A stretch of DNA of 60,809 bases from the NCBI GenBank assembly GCA_028713675.1, contig JAQTNV010000018.1, positions 1 to 60,809 on the forward strand, written 5' to 3'. The notes below the pieces were generated by a model, which worked only from the letters and a program-made list of their open reading frames with translations, searched no databases and was not told where the DNA came from. Shown here piece by piece: positions 16,696 through 25,767 of the stretch; the stretch's first letter is position 1; each line of letters starts with the position of its first letter. The translations under genes and the position numbers were made by a program. This stretch comes from a bacterium. GTDB taxonomy: Bacteria > Desulfobacterota > JAPLJL01.

Positions 16696-17373
16696 TTATT
16701 TCTTCAACCTTTTCTGAACACCTTCGCTTTCCAGCTCTCTGATCGCATCGGCGGCGATCCAGCGGGCCGCCTTCGAGTCGAGTTTCTGAATCTCCTTCGC
16801 GAGCTTGATCGCCTCCCGGTTCAGCCGGACGTTTCTCTTCCCGATATTTCTTAAAGCCCAGTTGACCGCTTTTCTCACGAAATTCCGTTCATCCGTGGCG
16901 GCTTTTTTCATCAATGGGAAAAACCGGATAAAATCCTTATCCGGGGCTTCTTTGTCATGCCATGCCACGGCGGCGATCATGGCGAAGGCCGCCCGCCGGA
17001 TGAATTCCTTGTCGCTTTTCGCCCACTGGTTGATTTTCTTCACCGTGAAGGGAACCCGGTCGAAAAGATTGGAGCAGGCCTGGTCGCAGACATCCCAGGA
17101 CTGAAAATCTTTTACCCACGCGTCCATCTGTTTCTCGGTGACCTTTTCCGGATCGTCCACCATTCCTGCCAGGAGCATCGCGTCCGGTATCCCGGTCTTC
17201 CAAAGTTTAAGAGCCAGCCCGTGGTCTATTCCAATCTCCCTCGCGAGCTTCCGGAGCTCCGGGACGGACACCCCCAGCCGCCCTTCGCCGGTTATGCCGA
17301 ACCGGGCCATCCCGGCGAGTTCGGCGGGACGGGATTTGGATTTTAATTTTTGGAGTGCTTGGTTTAAATCCAT
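16696..17373 (-). CDS. AlkD-like DNA alkylation repair protein
   Basis: A 225-residue all-helical HEAT-like protein with the family pattern KDFQSWDVCDQACSNLF; the WDxCD motif contributes the conserved Trp and Asp that face damaged DNA in AlkD glycosylases. Further on, EFIRRAAFAMIAAVAWHDK and NFVRKAVNWALRNIG are typical of the C-terminal repeats. AlkD-type enzymes excise bulky or cationic N3/N7-alkylated purines without base flipping. The gene stands alone; a remnant of a second copy's 3' end lies 200 bases beyond its stop. Family assignment is firm, substrate preference is not. Confidence 0.88.
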   Translation of the reverse strand: MDLNQALQKLKSKSRPAELAGMARFGITGEGRLGVSVPELRKLAREIGIDHGLALKLWKTGIPDAMLLAGMVDDPEKVTEKQMDAWVKDFQSWDVCDQACSNLFDRVPFTVKKINQWAKSDKEFIRRAAFAMIAAVAWHDKEAPDKDFIRFFPLMKKAATDERNFVRKAVNWALRNIGKRNVRLNREAIKLAKEIQKLDSKAARWIAADAIRELESEGVQKRLKK

Positions 17374-17410
17374 TCTTTTCCGATTACTGTCTCTCGCCTA
17401 TCTTACCTTC

Positions 17411-17482
17411 GGTCCGCACGGGGTGCGGACCCTACAATTAATAAAATATTGTTTTTCTGTAGGGCCCGTTTCCCAAACGGGC
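17411..17482. repeat. REP-like pair in CTAC...GTAG orientation
   Basis: Palindrome GGTCCGCAC/GTGCGGACC ending in CCTAC, ~20 AT-rich bases, then GTAG followed by palindrome GGCCCGTTT/AAACGGGC. A second copy lies at 38548-38618. The rest of the gap 17374-17777 holds GC-rich dispersed scraps and no gene. Confidence 0.8.
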
Positions 17483-17777
17483 TGGGAACGATCCGCGTTA
17501 ACTTTGAACCGTGAACGTTGAACCTACGAACTTTTTCCTCCGGTAAAAAGAGTTTGGGTCGCGCCCCTCTGGGGTTCTCGTCCTGAGGACCCCATCGGGG
17601 TCGAAGGAAGAACCTACCCCCCTCCGGGCTGTAGGCCCTACGGGCCGGAAGCCTGGCTTCTGAAAACCCAAGAATTGTCCTATCACCCTCCCCTTCATCC
17701 CCTCCCCTCGAGGGAGGGGAAAAATATTTTGTTTCTTTCCTGTTTTCGGCTCTTTGCTTTATGCTCTATGCCCTTTG

Positions 17778-20645
17778 CTATTTTTCTTTGATCGGCAAAA
17801 ACGTCACCACCAGAACGGGAATCATGATCAGGATTAGTACGGTGACGATGACAATGGCCAAGCCGTTGATGAGCCCGAAGTTCTGCATCACTTTGACCTG
17901 GGAAAAGATCAGGCAGATAAAACCCGCCCCCGTGGTTATGTTGGAGGTGATTATCCCCCGGCCCACGATCTCGAGGCTTTCGGGCATTTTCCCGCCCGTC
18001 TTGCGATACCGGTAGATGAGGTGGATGGCCCCGTCGTCTCCCAGGCCAATGATCAGCCCCCCGGTCAGAACGGTCCCGTAATCGAGGGGCACGCCGAGCG
18101 CTCCCATCAACCCCAAAACCATGAAATCGGCCACGACCACGGTAATGGCGGTAAACAAGCCGCTGCGGAACGACTTGAGCCCGATCCAGATCAGGACCAG
18201 GACAAAGAACGCCGCCAGGATGGAAGTCCAGGCCTGGCTCTGATAAAGAAGCCGGGTGAAGACTTCGTACCAGGTCGGCATTCCCATCTGCTTGACGACG
18301 ATCCCGCTCCGGGAGACAACCGCGGTTTCCGGGATCTGGAGGCCCTCAAGCTTCCGTTTGAAGAAAGAAGGATGCTGACCGACAAGCTCTTCCAAAACCC
18401 CCTGGGCGCGCTTGGTGAAATGCTCGCCCAAGCCCGGGGGCAGCACGGGGCCGAGCGCCCGGAAGGCGTTCTCGACCTCGAGCTTCCGGATCTCGCCCGC
18501 CAGAAAGGCGGCCAGGTCGCGGGAGACGGCTTCCCCTTCCCCGGACGGGAGTCCCGCCAGGAGCGGGCCGAATCGGGCGGACAGGTTCTCCAGCCAGGAC
18601 CGTTCTTCCAGTTCCTCTCCCAGGATCCCCCGGATGCTCGCGGTGAGTTCGTCCTTCAGCCGGGGATCGCTGAGAAAAAGCTGGGTCTCAATGAAATTCC
18701 GGGATTCCGCGGCAATCCGGCCGATCTCCGCGCCGGGAATGATCAGGCGGGGACGCTTGTCCAGCGCTTCCGCGATCGCGGGAACAAGTTCCTTCCCGGA
18801 TTTGTATCCTGAATAATAGGCGGCCAGGGCGCCGATTTCCTCCGCCGCTTCCGTAATCTGGATCTTTTTCAGCTCTTTCCCCACCGCCGGGAAAATCTTC
18901 GCGCGGTCCAGTGTGACCAGCTCCGATCCGGCGTGGTCCGCGATTATGCGATCAACTTCCAGGGCGGCTTCCTCCAGATCGTTGGAATCCTCTCTCTTGG
19001 TGTAGGCGGAAATAATGCTGTTTTTCTGGTTAGTCGTGACCAGGTTCTTGAGCAGGGGATCGCCTTCCATCAGGAGCCAGAGCGAGGCCACCTTTTCCCG
19101 GGTGTCGGGGATGGAATAGGAACCGTTGAAAACATAATTTTCCTCGGCAATGAGGGAAGCGATGGAGGTGTAGCCCGAGAACCCGGCCACGGCATGGTGC
19201 CGGTTCTCCATTTCGATCATGGCCCGGAGGACGGCCGGATCGCCATGATTACCCTCGAAATAAAGGGTCTGGGGATAGGAGCCGCCGAAATGCTCCCGGA
19301 GGATGCGGGAGGCCTCGCGGGGCTGGCTCTTCTCCGGAAGCATCTCGATGAGATTGACCGAGGTCTTGATCCGGGAGATCCCGTAGGCGGCCGCGATCCC
19401 GACCAGGATAAAAATTCCGATCAGCGCCAGCCGGTGGCGAATGGACAGTTCCCCCAGGCGCCGGGCCCAAAGGCCGAGGATGTCGGGGTGGGAATCAGGC
19501 AGGTGGGGCCGGGAGATCTGGGTGGGCTTCAGGTAGGAGAGAATCGCGGGGAGGAGCGTAAGCGAAAGCGTGAAGGAAAGCAGAAGGGCAATCGCGATCT
19601 CATAACCGAACCACTTGAGGACGGCGATCCGGGTGAGAGCGAACGTGGCCAGGCCGGTGATCGTGGTCAGGGCGGAGACGGTGATCGGCAGGCCCAGGTC
19701 GAAAACGGGCGGCTCCCCGGGGGGGGTTCCCGCGAAGCGGTTCAGGACATGGACGGCATATTCCGAGCCCATCGCGAAAATCAGGACGATCACGGCCGTG
19801 GTCATCACGTTGAACGGCCAGCCGAAAATGGTCATGATTCCCGAGATCCAGATCGAGGAGATCACCACGATCAGTAGCGGGAGGAAAACGCCCCAGAACG
19901 TGCGAAAGCTCAGGAAAAGAAGCAGAAGAATCATAAAAATGGCGATCGGGGCCACCACGCTCAGGTCCCGATTCATGAACTGGTTGATGTAAACCGTGTT
20001 GACCGGATCGCCGCCGAGGAATATTTTCCGGGTGTCCCCCTCCTTCTCCATGAGGGCCTTGATTTTCTCCGCCACCACCACCTCGTCGGTTTCGTCCAGG
20101 ATGTTGATCAAAATAGCGGCCATGCGCCCGTCTTCGGAAACCAGGGAGCCGGCGTAGAGCTCCCGGTCCAGGACATACTTCCGGAACTGCCCCAGTGATT
20201 CCGGGGTGGTTCCCGCCCGTTCACCCAGGCGGATCACCTCCAGCGTGTCCCCCTCCTTCCGGAAATCCAGCACGTTGGAAAGACTCAAGACGCTGAACAC
20301 CCCCTCGACCGCTTCCAGTTTCTCGGTAACATTCCTGATCCGGTCCAGGGACTCGGGGGTGAAAACATCGCCCAGGTCGAGCACGACCAGGACCACGCCG
20401 GAGGCGGAAAAAAGGGTGTTGACCTTTTTATAGAGGATGGTGATCGGGTCGTTTTCCGGGAGCCAGGTGTCGTAATCGTTGTTGATTTTCATGCGCACCG
20501 AGATCAGCCCAAAGATCACGGTCAGGACCAGAACCGAGATGATGGTTAACAGCCGGCGGCGGCGGAAAAATAGCTGGGCACGGTTCCAGCGGGAATCGCC
20601 GGTTTTTTCTTCCTGGTTCTGCGGGGTCAATTCGGGAATCTCCAT
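17778..20645 (-). CDS. MMPL/RND-family exporter
   Basis: The 955-residue product has the duplicated RND plan: one N-terminal membrane helix (residues ~30-50), a periplasmic loop, a five-helix bundle including FAMGSEYAVHVLNRF, a second helix and large loop, and a last bundle with LGDDGAIHLIYRYR. These sites correspond to the proton-relay GxDYxIH motifs; the first has Glu in place of Asp. AAGGA precedes the ATG by eight bases. Family members move lipids or hydrophobic compounds across the inner membrane using the proton gradient; hopanoid-associated HpnN is one relative. No lipid-biosynthesis gene is adjacent, so the cargo is unknown. It stands as a single-gene unit. Confidence 0.85.
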   Translation of the reverse strand: MEIPELTPQNQEEKTGDSRWNRAQLFFRRRRLLTIISVLVLTVIFGLISVRMKINNDYDTWLPENDPITILYKKVNTLFSASGVVLVVLDLGDVFTPESLDRIRNVTEKLEAVEGVFSVLSLSNVLDFRKEGDTLEVIRLGERAGTTPESLGQFRKYVLDRELYAGSLVSEDGRMAAILINILDETDEVVVAEKIKALMEKEGDTRKIFLGGDPVNTVYINQFMNRDLSVVAPIAIFMILLLLFLSFRTFWGVFLPLLIVVISSIWISGIMTIFGWPFNVMTTAVIVLIFAMGSEYAVHVLNRFAGTPPGEPPVFDLGLPITVSALTTITGLATFALTRIAVLKWFGYEIAIALLLSFTLSLTLLPAILSYLKPTQISRPHLPDSHPDILGLWARRLGELSIRHRLALIGIFILVGIAAAYGISRIKTSVNLIEMLPEKSQPREASRILREHFGGSYPQTLYFEGNHGDPAVLRAMIEMENRHHAVAGFSGYTSIASLIAEENYVFNGSYSIPDTREKVASLWLLMEGDPLLKNLVTTNQKNSIISAYTKREDSNDLEEAALEVDRIIADHAGSELVTLDRAKIFPAVGKELKKIQITEAAEEIGALAAYYSGYKSGKELVPAIAEALDKRPRLIIPGAEIGRIAAESRNFIETQLFLSDPRLKDELTASIRGILGEELEERSWLENLSARFGPLLAGLPSGEGEAVSRDLAAFLAGEIRKLEVENAFRALGPVLPPGLGEHFTKRAQGVLEELVGQHPSFFKRKLEGLQIPETAVVSRSGIVVKQMGMPTWYEVFTRLLYQSQAWTSILAAFFVLVLIWIGLKSFRSGLFTAITVVVADFMVLGLMGALGVPLDYGTVLTGGLIIGLGDDGAIHLIYRYRKTGGKMPESLEIVGRGIITSNITTGAGFICLIFSQVKVMQNFGLINGLAIVIVTVLILIMIPVLVVTFLPIKEK

Positions 20646-20922
20646 TATTCACGTCCTTTTTTCGCGGGAAAAATATTTGAGCGCTTATTATAAAAATTTA
20701 ATGGAGTGAGAGCAAACCCGACCGTTATCGAAGCGGCCGGGACATGATTAAAAAGAGGGAAAAATATTTGTCTTCTCCAGGGTTGCCAAACCGGGAGAGC
20801 CAGTTGCAAAATCCCCTTAAAGGGCGTAATAAATACCTGTTACTATTATGACGATGCCCAGACCCCTCCCGTAAGGAAGGGAATTTGCCATTTATTCGTA
20901 CGATAAAAGGAGTTTAAAAACC

Positions 20923-21495
20923 ATGCCGATTTTCAGTAAGATGAAGGGCAGCTTGATGATCGGATACGTGAAATTTTTCAAATCCCTGAAAAATGAAAAG
21001 CTCCTCGATTACATGAAAGACGAGGATCTCAAGATTATCCAGGAAAAACTGCTCCAATCCTCCTGGTACCCGGGGGAAACCGCCCGTCATGTCATCAAGG
21101 CCCTGTTTGAAGTCGCCGCCCAGGGCAATCCCGAATCATCCCGGGCCTGGGGCAAGTTCTCAGCCCTGGATGTTATCCCCACCACCTACAAGAGCTTTCT
21201 CAAGCCGGGCGACCCTTTTGAAAGCCTGAAAAGCTTCCGCCGGATCTTTCTGACTTTCGTGGATATAGAGGGCCTGAAAGTAACGGAAGAATCCCAGGGC
21301 CGGGCCAAGATTTTCATCCCCGATCCGGGTGATGATCCGATTATCGTGCCCTTCGCCTACATGATGGCCGGATTCTTGGAGGGCATGCTCGAGCTGGCGG
21401 GGGGAAAAGAAATCAACTGCGCGATCAAACGGGAAACCTTTGAGGGAAAAAACGCCTACCTCATCCAGGTGACCTACGCAGCCAAAACAAATTGA
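20923..21495 (+). CDS. DUF2378/TIGR02265-like protein
   Basis: A 190-residue cytoplasmic protein without membrane segments. The layout (WYPGETARHVIKALFEVAAQ, a middle with LKPGDPFESLKSFRRIFLTF, and a C-terminal MMAGFLEGMLELAGGKEINC) resembles the TIGR02265/DUF2378 family known mainly from myxobacteria, itself distantly like heme-NO-binding and V4R small-molecule domains. The assignment rests on pattern memory and is tentative. A purine-rich AAAGGAG lies ten bases before the ATG. It is transcribed away from the MMPL gene with ~280 bases between; no functional link is evident. Confidence 0.55.
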   Translation: MPIFSKMKGSLMIGYVKFFKSLKNEKLLDYMKDEDLKIIQEKLLQSSWYPGETARHVIKALFEVAAQGNPESSRAWGKFSALDVIPTTYKSFLKPGDPFESLKSFRRIFLTFVDIEGLKVTEESQGRAKIFIPDPGDDPIIVPFAYMMAGFLEGMLELAGGKEINCAIKRETFEGKNAYLIQVTYAAKTN

Positions 21496-21573
21496 CAGTA
21501 GGCAGCCTCCGGCCCCGCTTCCAGCCCGTAGGGCTTACAGGCCGGAGGGTAGGGCCTACGGCCCGGAGGGTAG

Positions 21574-21668
21574 GCAGAAGGCAGTAAGCAGTAGGCAGTA
21601 AAACAAGGTGTTGGGTGTTAGGTTTTACCCATGACCCATAACCCATGACCTATGACCTAAGACCAGAC
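21574..21668. repeat. Two heptanucleotide arrays (GCAGTAR, then ACCYATR)
   Basis: GCAGAAG, GCAGTAA, GCAGTAG, GCAGTAA run from 21574; ACCCATG, ACCCATA, ACCCATG, ACCTATG, ACCTAAG run from 21627. Both keep a 7-base period. A further GCAGTAR array lies at 23385-23420 between the esterase genes. Confidence 0.85.
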
Positions 21669-21723
21669 AGACCAGAGAACAGTAGGCAGTAAAAACAAAA
21701 AAGAAAAGAATCCATAAGGAGCT

Positions 21724-23382
21724 ATGATGAGAATCCGACTAATCCACCATCTTCTACTTCCCCTCGCCTTTTGTTTGGCTGTAGCCTGCGCGAGGGGACT
21801 GGAGCGGCCCGCCCTCGGCCCGGGTGAGGGTTATGACTGCGGTGCCCCGGTTGCCACCGTTTCCGGCCAGGTCCAGGGCGCCATCGACCCGGGAGGCACC
21901 ACCTGTATCTGGAAAGGCATCCCCTATGCCGCCCCCCCGGTGGGCGAGCGAAGATGGAAGGCCCCGGAGCCGCCCGCCGCCTGGGAGGGAATTCGCGATA
22001 CCACCCGCTGGGGCGACTTCTGCATACAGCTTCCCATATATAAAATTGCGAATTTTACCCGGGCCAAATACTCGGAAGACTGCCTGAACCTGAATATCTG
22101 GCGACCCCGGACGCCGGGCGCCTTCCCGGTGATGGTCTTCATCCACGGCGGAGGCTACTTTATGGGCGCGGGCGCCTCCCCGTGGTATTTCGGCGACCGC
22201 CTCTCCGCCAACGGCAACGTGATCGTGGTTACCATCAACTACCGCCTGACCGCCTTCGGCTTCCTGGCCCACGAGGAGCTGGCAAAAGAGGACCCGAACC
22301 ACAGCACGGGAAATTATGGGACCCTCGACCAGGTGGCGGCCCTCCGGTGGGTCAAGGACAACATCGCCAATTTCGGCGGAGACGCCGGAAACATTACCAT
22401 CTTCGGGGAATCCGCCGGGGGCTGGAGCGTCTGCAACATGCTGGCCACCCCCCTGGCTTCGGGCCTCTTCCAGCACGCCATCCTCGAAAGCGGGGGCTGC
22501 GAAGCCATCTGGCCGAGGGAAAAAGGCTTCGAGACCGGCCGCTGGGCCGCCGAGAAACTCGGCTGCGCCGCCAATGACCTCGCCTGCCTGCGGGGAAAGA
22601 GCGCCAAGGAAATCATGGACAAGATCGAGATCAACCCCCTCGCCTATGTGACCGGAGGAGGCTTCCGTTTTTTAAACCACCGGGATGATTATATTTTCCC
22701 CGCGGGGAGCGCCCTCGCCCAGCTGAAATCCGGCAATTTCAACAACGTCCCGCTGATCGCCGGGGCCAACCGGAGCGAGGTCCAGCCCCTTTACCTGGTC
22801 ATGTGGAAAAGGTATTTCAAAACCCCCGAATCCTACCAGGCCAAGGTCCGCCAGGATTACGGCCAGGACGCCGAGGCCATCCTCAAACTTTACCGGGCAG
22901 ATGACTACGAAAACCCTGGCCTGGCTTACATGGACATCATCAGCGACCGGGTTCTCAATTGCCCTACCTATGAAGCGGTCAAGGCCGTAGCCCAACAGCA
23001 GAAGTCTACTTACTATTATCGTTTCGACTATACCGGGATGCGGATGGGAAGGGCGCTCGGGGCCATGCACGCGATGGAACTGCCTTTCGTCTTCGAGGCC
23101 TTTGACCGCTGGCCGTTCTTCTTCATCTACGATATTACCAATAAGAATTCAGCCCTGGCCCTCTCCAAAGTTATCCAGGATTACTGGACCCGGTTCGCCA
23201 AAACCGGCGATCCCAACCCGGAAGGCCAGACCGCCTGGCCCGCCTACAACCAAGAACATCCCGAAATCATAGTGTTCGACAAGGAAGTCAAAACGGCCGT
23301 CCCGGACAACATCGAGAAATGCGGTTTCTGGTCTGAATATAATAAAACTCATCCTCCCATGTGGGGACCGGGACAGTTGTAA
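21724..23382 (+). CDS. Type B carboxylesterase lipoprotein, first of a tandem pair
   Basis: The signal peptide ends in LAVAC, a good lipobox, so the enzyme is probably lipid-anchored. Hallmarks of the carboxylesterase/cholinesterase family are all present: signature EDCLNLNIWRP, oxyanion-hole FIHGGGYF, nucleophile elbow GESAGG with Ser230, GANRSE for the acid residue, and GAMHAMELPFVF for the histidine. The alpha/beta-hydrolase would cleave carboxylic esters outside the cytoplasm. Cysteine pairs near the N-terminus (YDCGAP and TTCIW) fit disulfides. The next gene is a paralogue 47 bases downstream, and a ferritin-like gene follows, all on the same strand. Natural substrate unknown. Confidence 0.92.
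   Translation: MMRIRLIHHLLLPLAFCLAVACARGLERPALGPGEGYDCGAPVATVSGQVQGAIDPGGTTCIWKGIPYAAPPVGERRWKAPEPPAAWEGIRDTTRWGDFCIQLPIYKIANFTRAKYSEDCLNLNIWRPRTPGAFPVMVFIHGGGYFMGAGASPWYFGDRLSANGNVIVVTINYRLTAFGFLAHEELAKEDPNHSTGNYGTLDQVAALRWVKDNIANFGGDAGNITIFGESAGGWSVCNMLATPLASGLFQHAILESGGCEAIWPREKGFETGRWAAEKLGCAANDLACLRGKSAKEIMDKIEINPLAYVTGGGFRFLNHRDDYIFPAGSALAQLKSGNFNNVPLIAGANRSEVQPLYLVMWKRYFKTPESYQAKVRQDYGQDAEAILKLYRADDYENPGLAYMDIISDRVLNCPTYEAVKAVAQQQKSTYYYRFDYTGMRMGRALGAMHAMELPFVFEAFDRWPFFFIYDITNKNSALALSKVIQDYWTRFAKTGDPNPEGQTAWPAYNQEHPEIIVFDKEVKTAVPDNIEKCGFWSEYNKTHPPMWGPGQL
22069..22151 (+). repeat. Near-identical 83-base segment shared by the tandem esterases (copy 1)
   Basis: Matches 23772-23854 with one mismatch, covering the EDCLNLNIWRP and FIHGGG codons. 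Synonymous positions are also unchanged, unlike in flanking sequence, which suggests gene conversion. Confidence 0.85.
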
Positions 23383-23429
23383 AAGCAGTAAGCACTAGGC
23401 AGTAAGCAGTAGGCAGAGGGAGACTTTTT

Positions 23430-25079
23430 ATGTTCAACCGGATTCTGTTTTTTTTCTTTTTCCTGATCGGGATGGTTTTTCTGGCCGCCTGCGCGGCCGG
23501 GCCGGAACGCGCCGTCCCCGGACCGGGGGAAGGTTATAACTGCGCCAACCCTGTCGCCACCGCCTCCGGCCAGGTCGGGGGCTCGATCGATAAGGAAGGA
23601 AATACCTGCCTCTGGAAAGGCATCCCCTATGCCGCCCCCCCGGTTGGGGATCTGCGCTGGAAGGCCCCGGAGCCGGTCCGGCCCTGGGGCGGAGTGCGCG
23701 ACGCCACCCGCTGGGGCAACGCCTGCGCCCAGCTCGGCATGTATAAATTCAATAACCACGTTTCCGCGCCCTACTCGGAAGACTGCCTGAACCTGAATAT
23801 CTGGCGACCCCGGACGCCGGGCACCTTCCCGGTGATGGTCTTCATCCACGGCGGCGGATTTGTCCTCGGGGCGGCAGCCACCCCCATGTATTTCGGCGAC
23901 CGCCTGGCCGCGAACGGCAACGTTATCGTGATCAGCATCAATTACCGCCTGGATGCCTTCGGGTTCCTCGCCCTCGAGGAACTGGCCCGGGAGGACCCGA
24001 ACCATAGCACCGGAAATTATGGGGTCATGGATCAGGTCGCGGCCCTGAAATGGGTCCGGGACAACATCGCCGGCTTCGGCGGCGACCCGAATAACGTTAC
24101 CATCTTCGGACAATCGGCCGGGGGATTCAGCGTCTGCACCCTCCTGGCCACTCCCCTGGCCCGGGGACTATTCCAGCGCGCGATTATCGAGAGCGGCGGG
24201 TGCGAGCAGGCCGGTCCCCTGGAACAAGGTTTCGAGACCGGAAGATGGGCGGCGCGTGAGCTCGGCTGCGCCGAGAATAACCTGGCCTGCCTGCGCGGCA
24301 AAAGCACCGGCCAGGTCCTGAAAAAGCTCGCGCTCCCCTTCCAAGAATCCTTTAAAGGAAAAGGATTCCGTTTCATGATCCACCAGGACAATTACGTCCT
24401 TTCCGGGAGCGCCCTTTCCTACCTCCGGTCCGGCAACTTCAATAACGTCCCCCTGCTGCTCGGGTCCACCCGCGACGAATTCCAGGTCTGGGATTTGCTC
24501 GGTGGGAAAAACCTGAAAAACTCCGAAGCCTACGCCGCCAAGGTACGCGCGGTCTACGGGCCGGACACCGAAGCCATTTTGAAATTATATCCGGCGGAAG
24601 ATTACGCGAGCCCGGGGCTCGCCTACGCCGGTATCATCTCGGACCGGTCCATTATCTGCCCGATGTTCTCGGCGGCCCGAGCAGCTTCCCAGCATCAAAA
24701 AGCTGTTTATTTTTATCGTATAGATTACGACGAAACCCGCTTCCGCCGGGCCATCGGCGCCATGCACGGGGCCGAACTCCCCTTCGTTTTCCAGAGCTTT
24801 GATCGCTGGCCGATGAATTTTCTCTTCAGTTCCGGCGACCGGGCCCGGGCCATGCACCTGTCCCGGATCGTCCAGAATTACTGGGCCCAATTCGCCCGGA
24901 CCGGTGATCCCAATCCCGCCGGCCGGGTCACCTGGCCCCCGTTTACGCCTGATCATCCCGAGACCATCGTTTTCGACCGGGAGATCAACTGGGCGGGGAC
25001 GGGCAAACGGGAAAAATGTCTTTTCTGGGAGCAATTCAGTCGAACCCACCCCTCAATTTTCGCCCCCGGGCAGATCTGA
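23430..25079 (+). CDS. Type B carboxylesterase lipoprotein, second of a tandem pair
   Basis: Paralogue of the preceding gene along its whole length. The signal peptide ends in LAAC. It keeps EDCLNLNIWRP, FIHGGGF, STRDEF for the acid and GAMHGAELPFVF for the histidine, but the nucleophile elbow reads GQSAGG (Ser229) instead of GESAGG; the Glu-to-Gln change next to the serine occurs in some active family members and may shift specificity. An ~83-base block is almost identical in DNA to the first gene. Spacing of 47 bases with a heptamer array between suggests co-transcription. Substrate unknown; it should hydrolyse carboxylic esters in the periplasm or at the surface. Confidence 0.92.
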   Translation: MFNRILFFFFFLIGMVFLAACAAGPERAVPGPGEGYNCANPVATASGQVGGSIDKEGNTCLWKGIPYAAPPVGDLRWKAPEPVRPWGGVRDATRWGNACAQLGMYKFNNHVSAPYSEDCLNLNIWRPRTPGTFPVMVFIHGGGFVLGAAATPMYFGDRLAANGNVIVISINYRLDAFGFLALEELAREDPNHSTGNYGVMDQVAALKWVRDNIAGFGGDPNNVTIFGQSAGGFSVCTLLATPLARGLFQRAIIESGGCEQAGPLEQGFETGRWAARELGCAENNLACLRGKSTGQVLKKLALPFQESFKGKGFRFMIHQDNYVLSGSALSYLRSGNFNNVPLLLGSTRDEFQVWDLLGGKNLKNSEAYAAKVRAVYGPDTEAILKLYPAEDYASPGLAYAGIISDRSIICPMFSAARAASQHQKAVYFYRIDYDETRFRRAIGAMHGAELPFVFQSFDRWPMNFLFSSGDRARAMHLSRIVQNYWAQFARTGDPNPAGRVTWPPFTPDHPETIVFDREINWAGTGKREKCLFWEQFSRTHPSIFAPGQI

Positions 25080-25155
25080 TGTTTTTGATTGCCGGCGGAG
25101 GGTTTGACAGACTTCAGCAGGGCCGCAGACCGCGGCCGGACCGAGAGGAAGCCGC

Positions 25156-25629
25156 ATGGAAAAACTGATCACCTATACCGATATCAGGATTCTGGAAAAA
25201 TGCCGGCGGGTGGAAGAGATCGCTGAAGAAATATATCTGCTGCTGGCCAAAGCCTATCGATCCGATCCCCAGGCTTGCGCCGTCTTTACCAAAACCGCCT
25301 CGGAAGAGGAAAACCACGCCAGCCAGTTTTCCCTGGCCATCCGGATGAAAAAAGGGCTGCAAGTGGAAATCCTGATGGATAAAGATCAGCTGGAGGAAAT
25401 CCTGCAAATGTCGGAATCGATCCTGAAGGAAATAAAAATAAATCCCCCTCCCCTCCGGAAGGCGCTCGAGGACATGATCATGCTGGAGGAAGTTTTATCC
25501 GAGTGCCACCTGGCCAACACCATGCAATTCAAGGACGAATCGAGCAAAAAGCTCTTCCAGGCCATGATGTCCGCGGACCAGGATCACGTGGGCTCGCTGA
25601 AAAAAGCCCTCGCCTGTTTAAAAGGGTAG
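25156..25629 (+). CDS. Ferritin-like (rubrerythrin-type four-helix) protein
   Basis: A 157-residue all-helical protein with two carboxylate/histidine pairs typical of diiron four-helix bundles: SEEENHASQF in helix 2 and SADQDHVGSL in helix 4, with Glu-rich helices 1 (VEEIAEEIYLLLAK) and 3 (EDMIMLEEVLSEC). This fits the ferritin-like/rubrerythrin superfamily, which handles iron, peroxide or O2. There is no rubredoxin domain. A GAGAGG site precedes the ATG. It lies 76 bases after the second esterase on the same strand and could share its transcript. Diiron chemistry is inferred from the motif only. Confidence 0.7.
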   Translation: MEKLITYTDIRILEKCRRVEEIAEEIYLLLAKAYRSDPQACAVFTKTASEEENHASQFSLAIRMKKGLQVEILMDKDQLEEILQMSESILKEIKINPPPLRKALEDMIMLEEVLSECHLANTMQFKDESSKKLFQAMMSADQDHVGSLKKALACLKG

Positions 25630-25677
25630 ACGGCAAATAGGCATAGGGCATAGAGCATGGAGTTAAATAAAAAATCC

Positions 25678-25705
25678 CTGGATTCCGGGTCAAGCCCGGA
25701 ATGAC
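25678..25705. repeat. dRS3-like hairpin
   Basis: An inverted unit built on the palindrome TTCCGGGTCAAGCCCGGAA with CTGGA at the left and TGAC at the right. Confidence 0.65.
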
Positions 25706-25767
25706 GACCAGGGAACAGGAAAAGAGTTTTTTCTGCCTACTGCTTGCTCCCTACTGCTTACTTGCAT

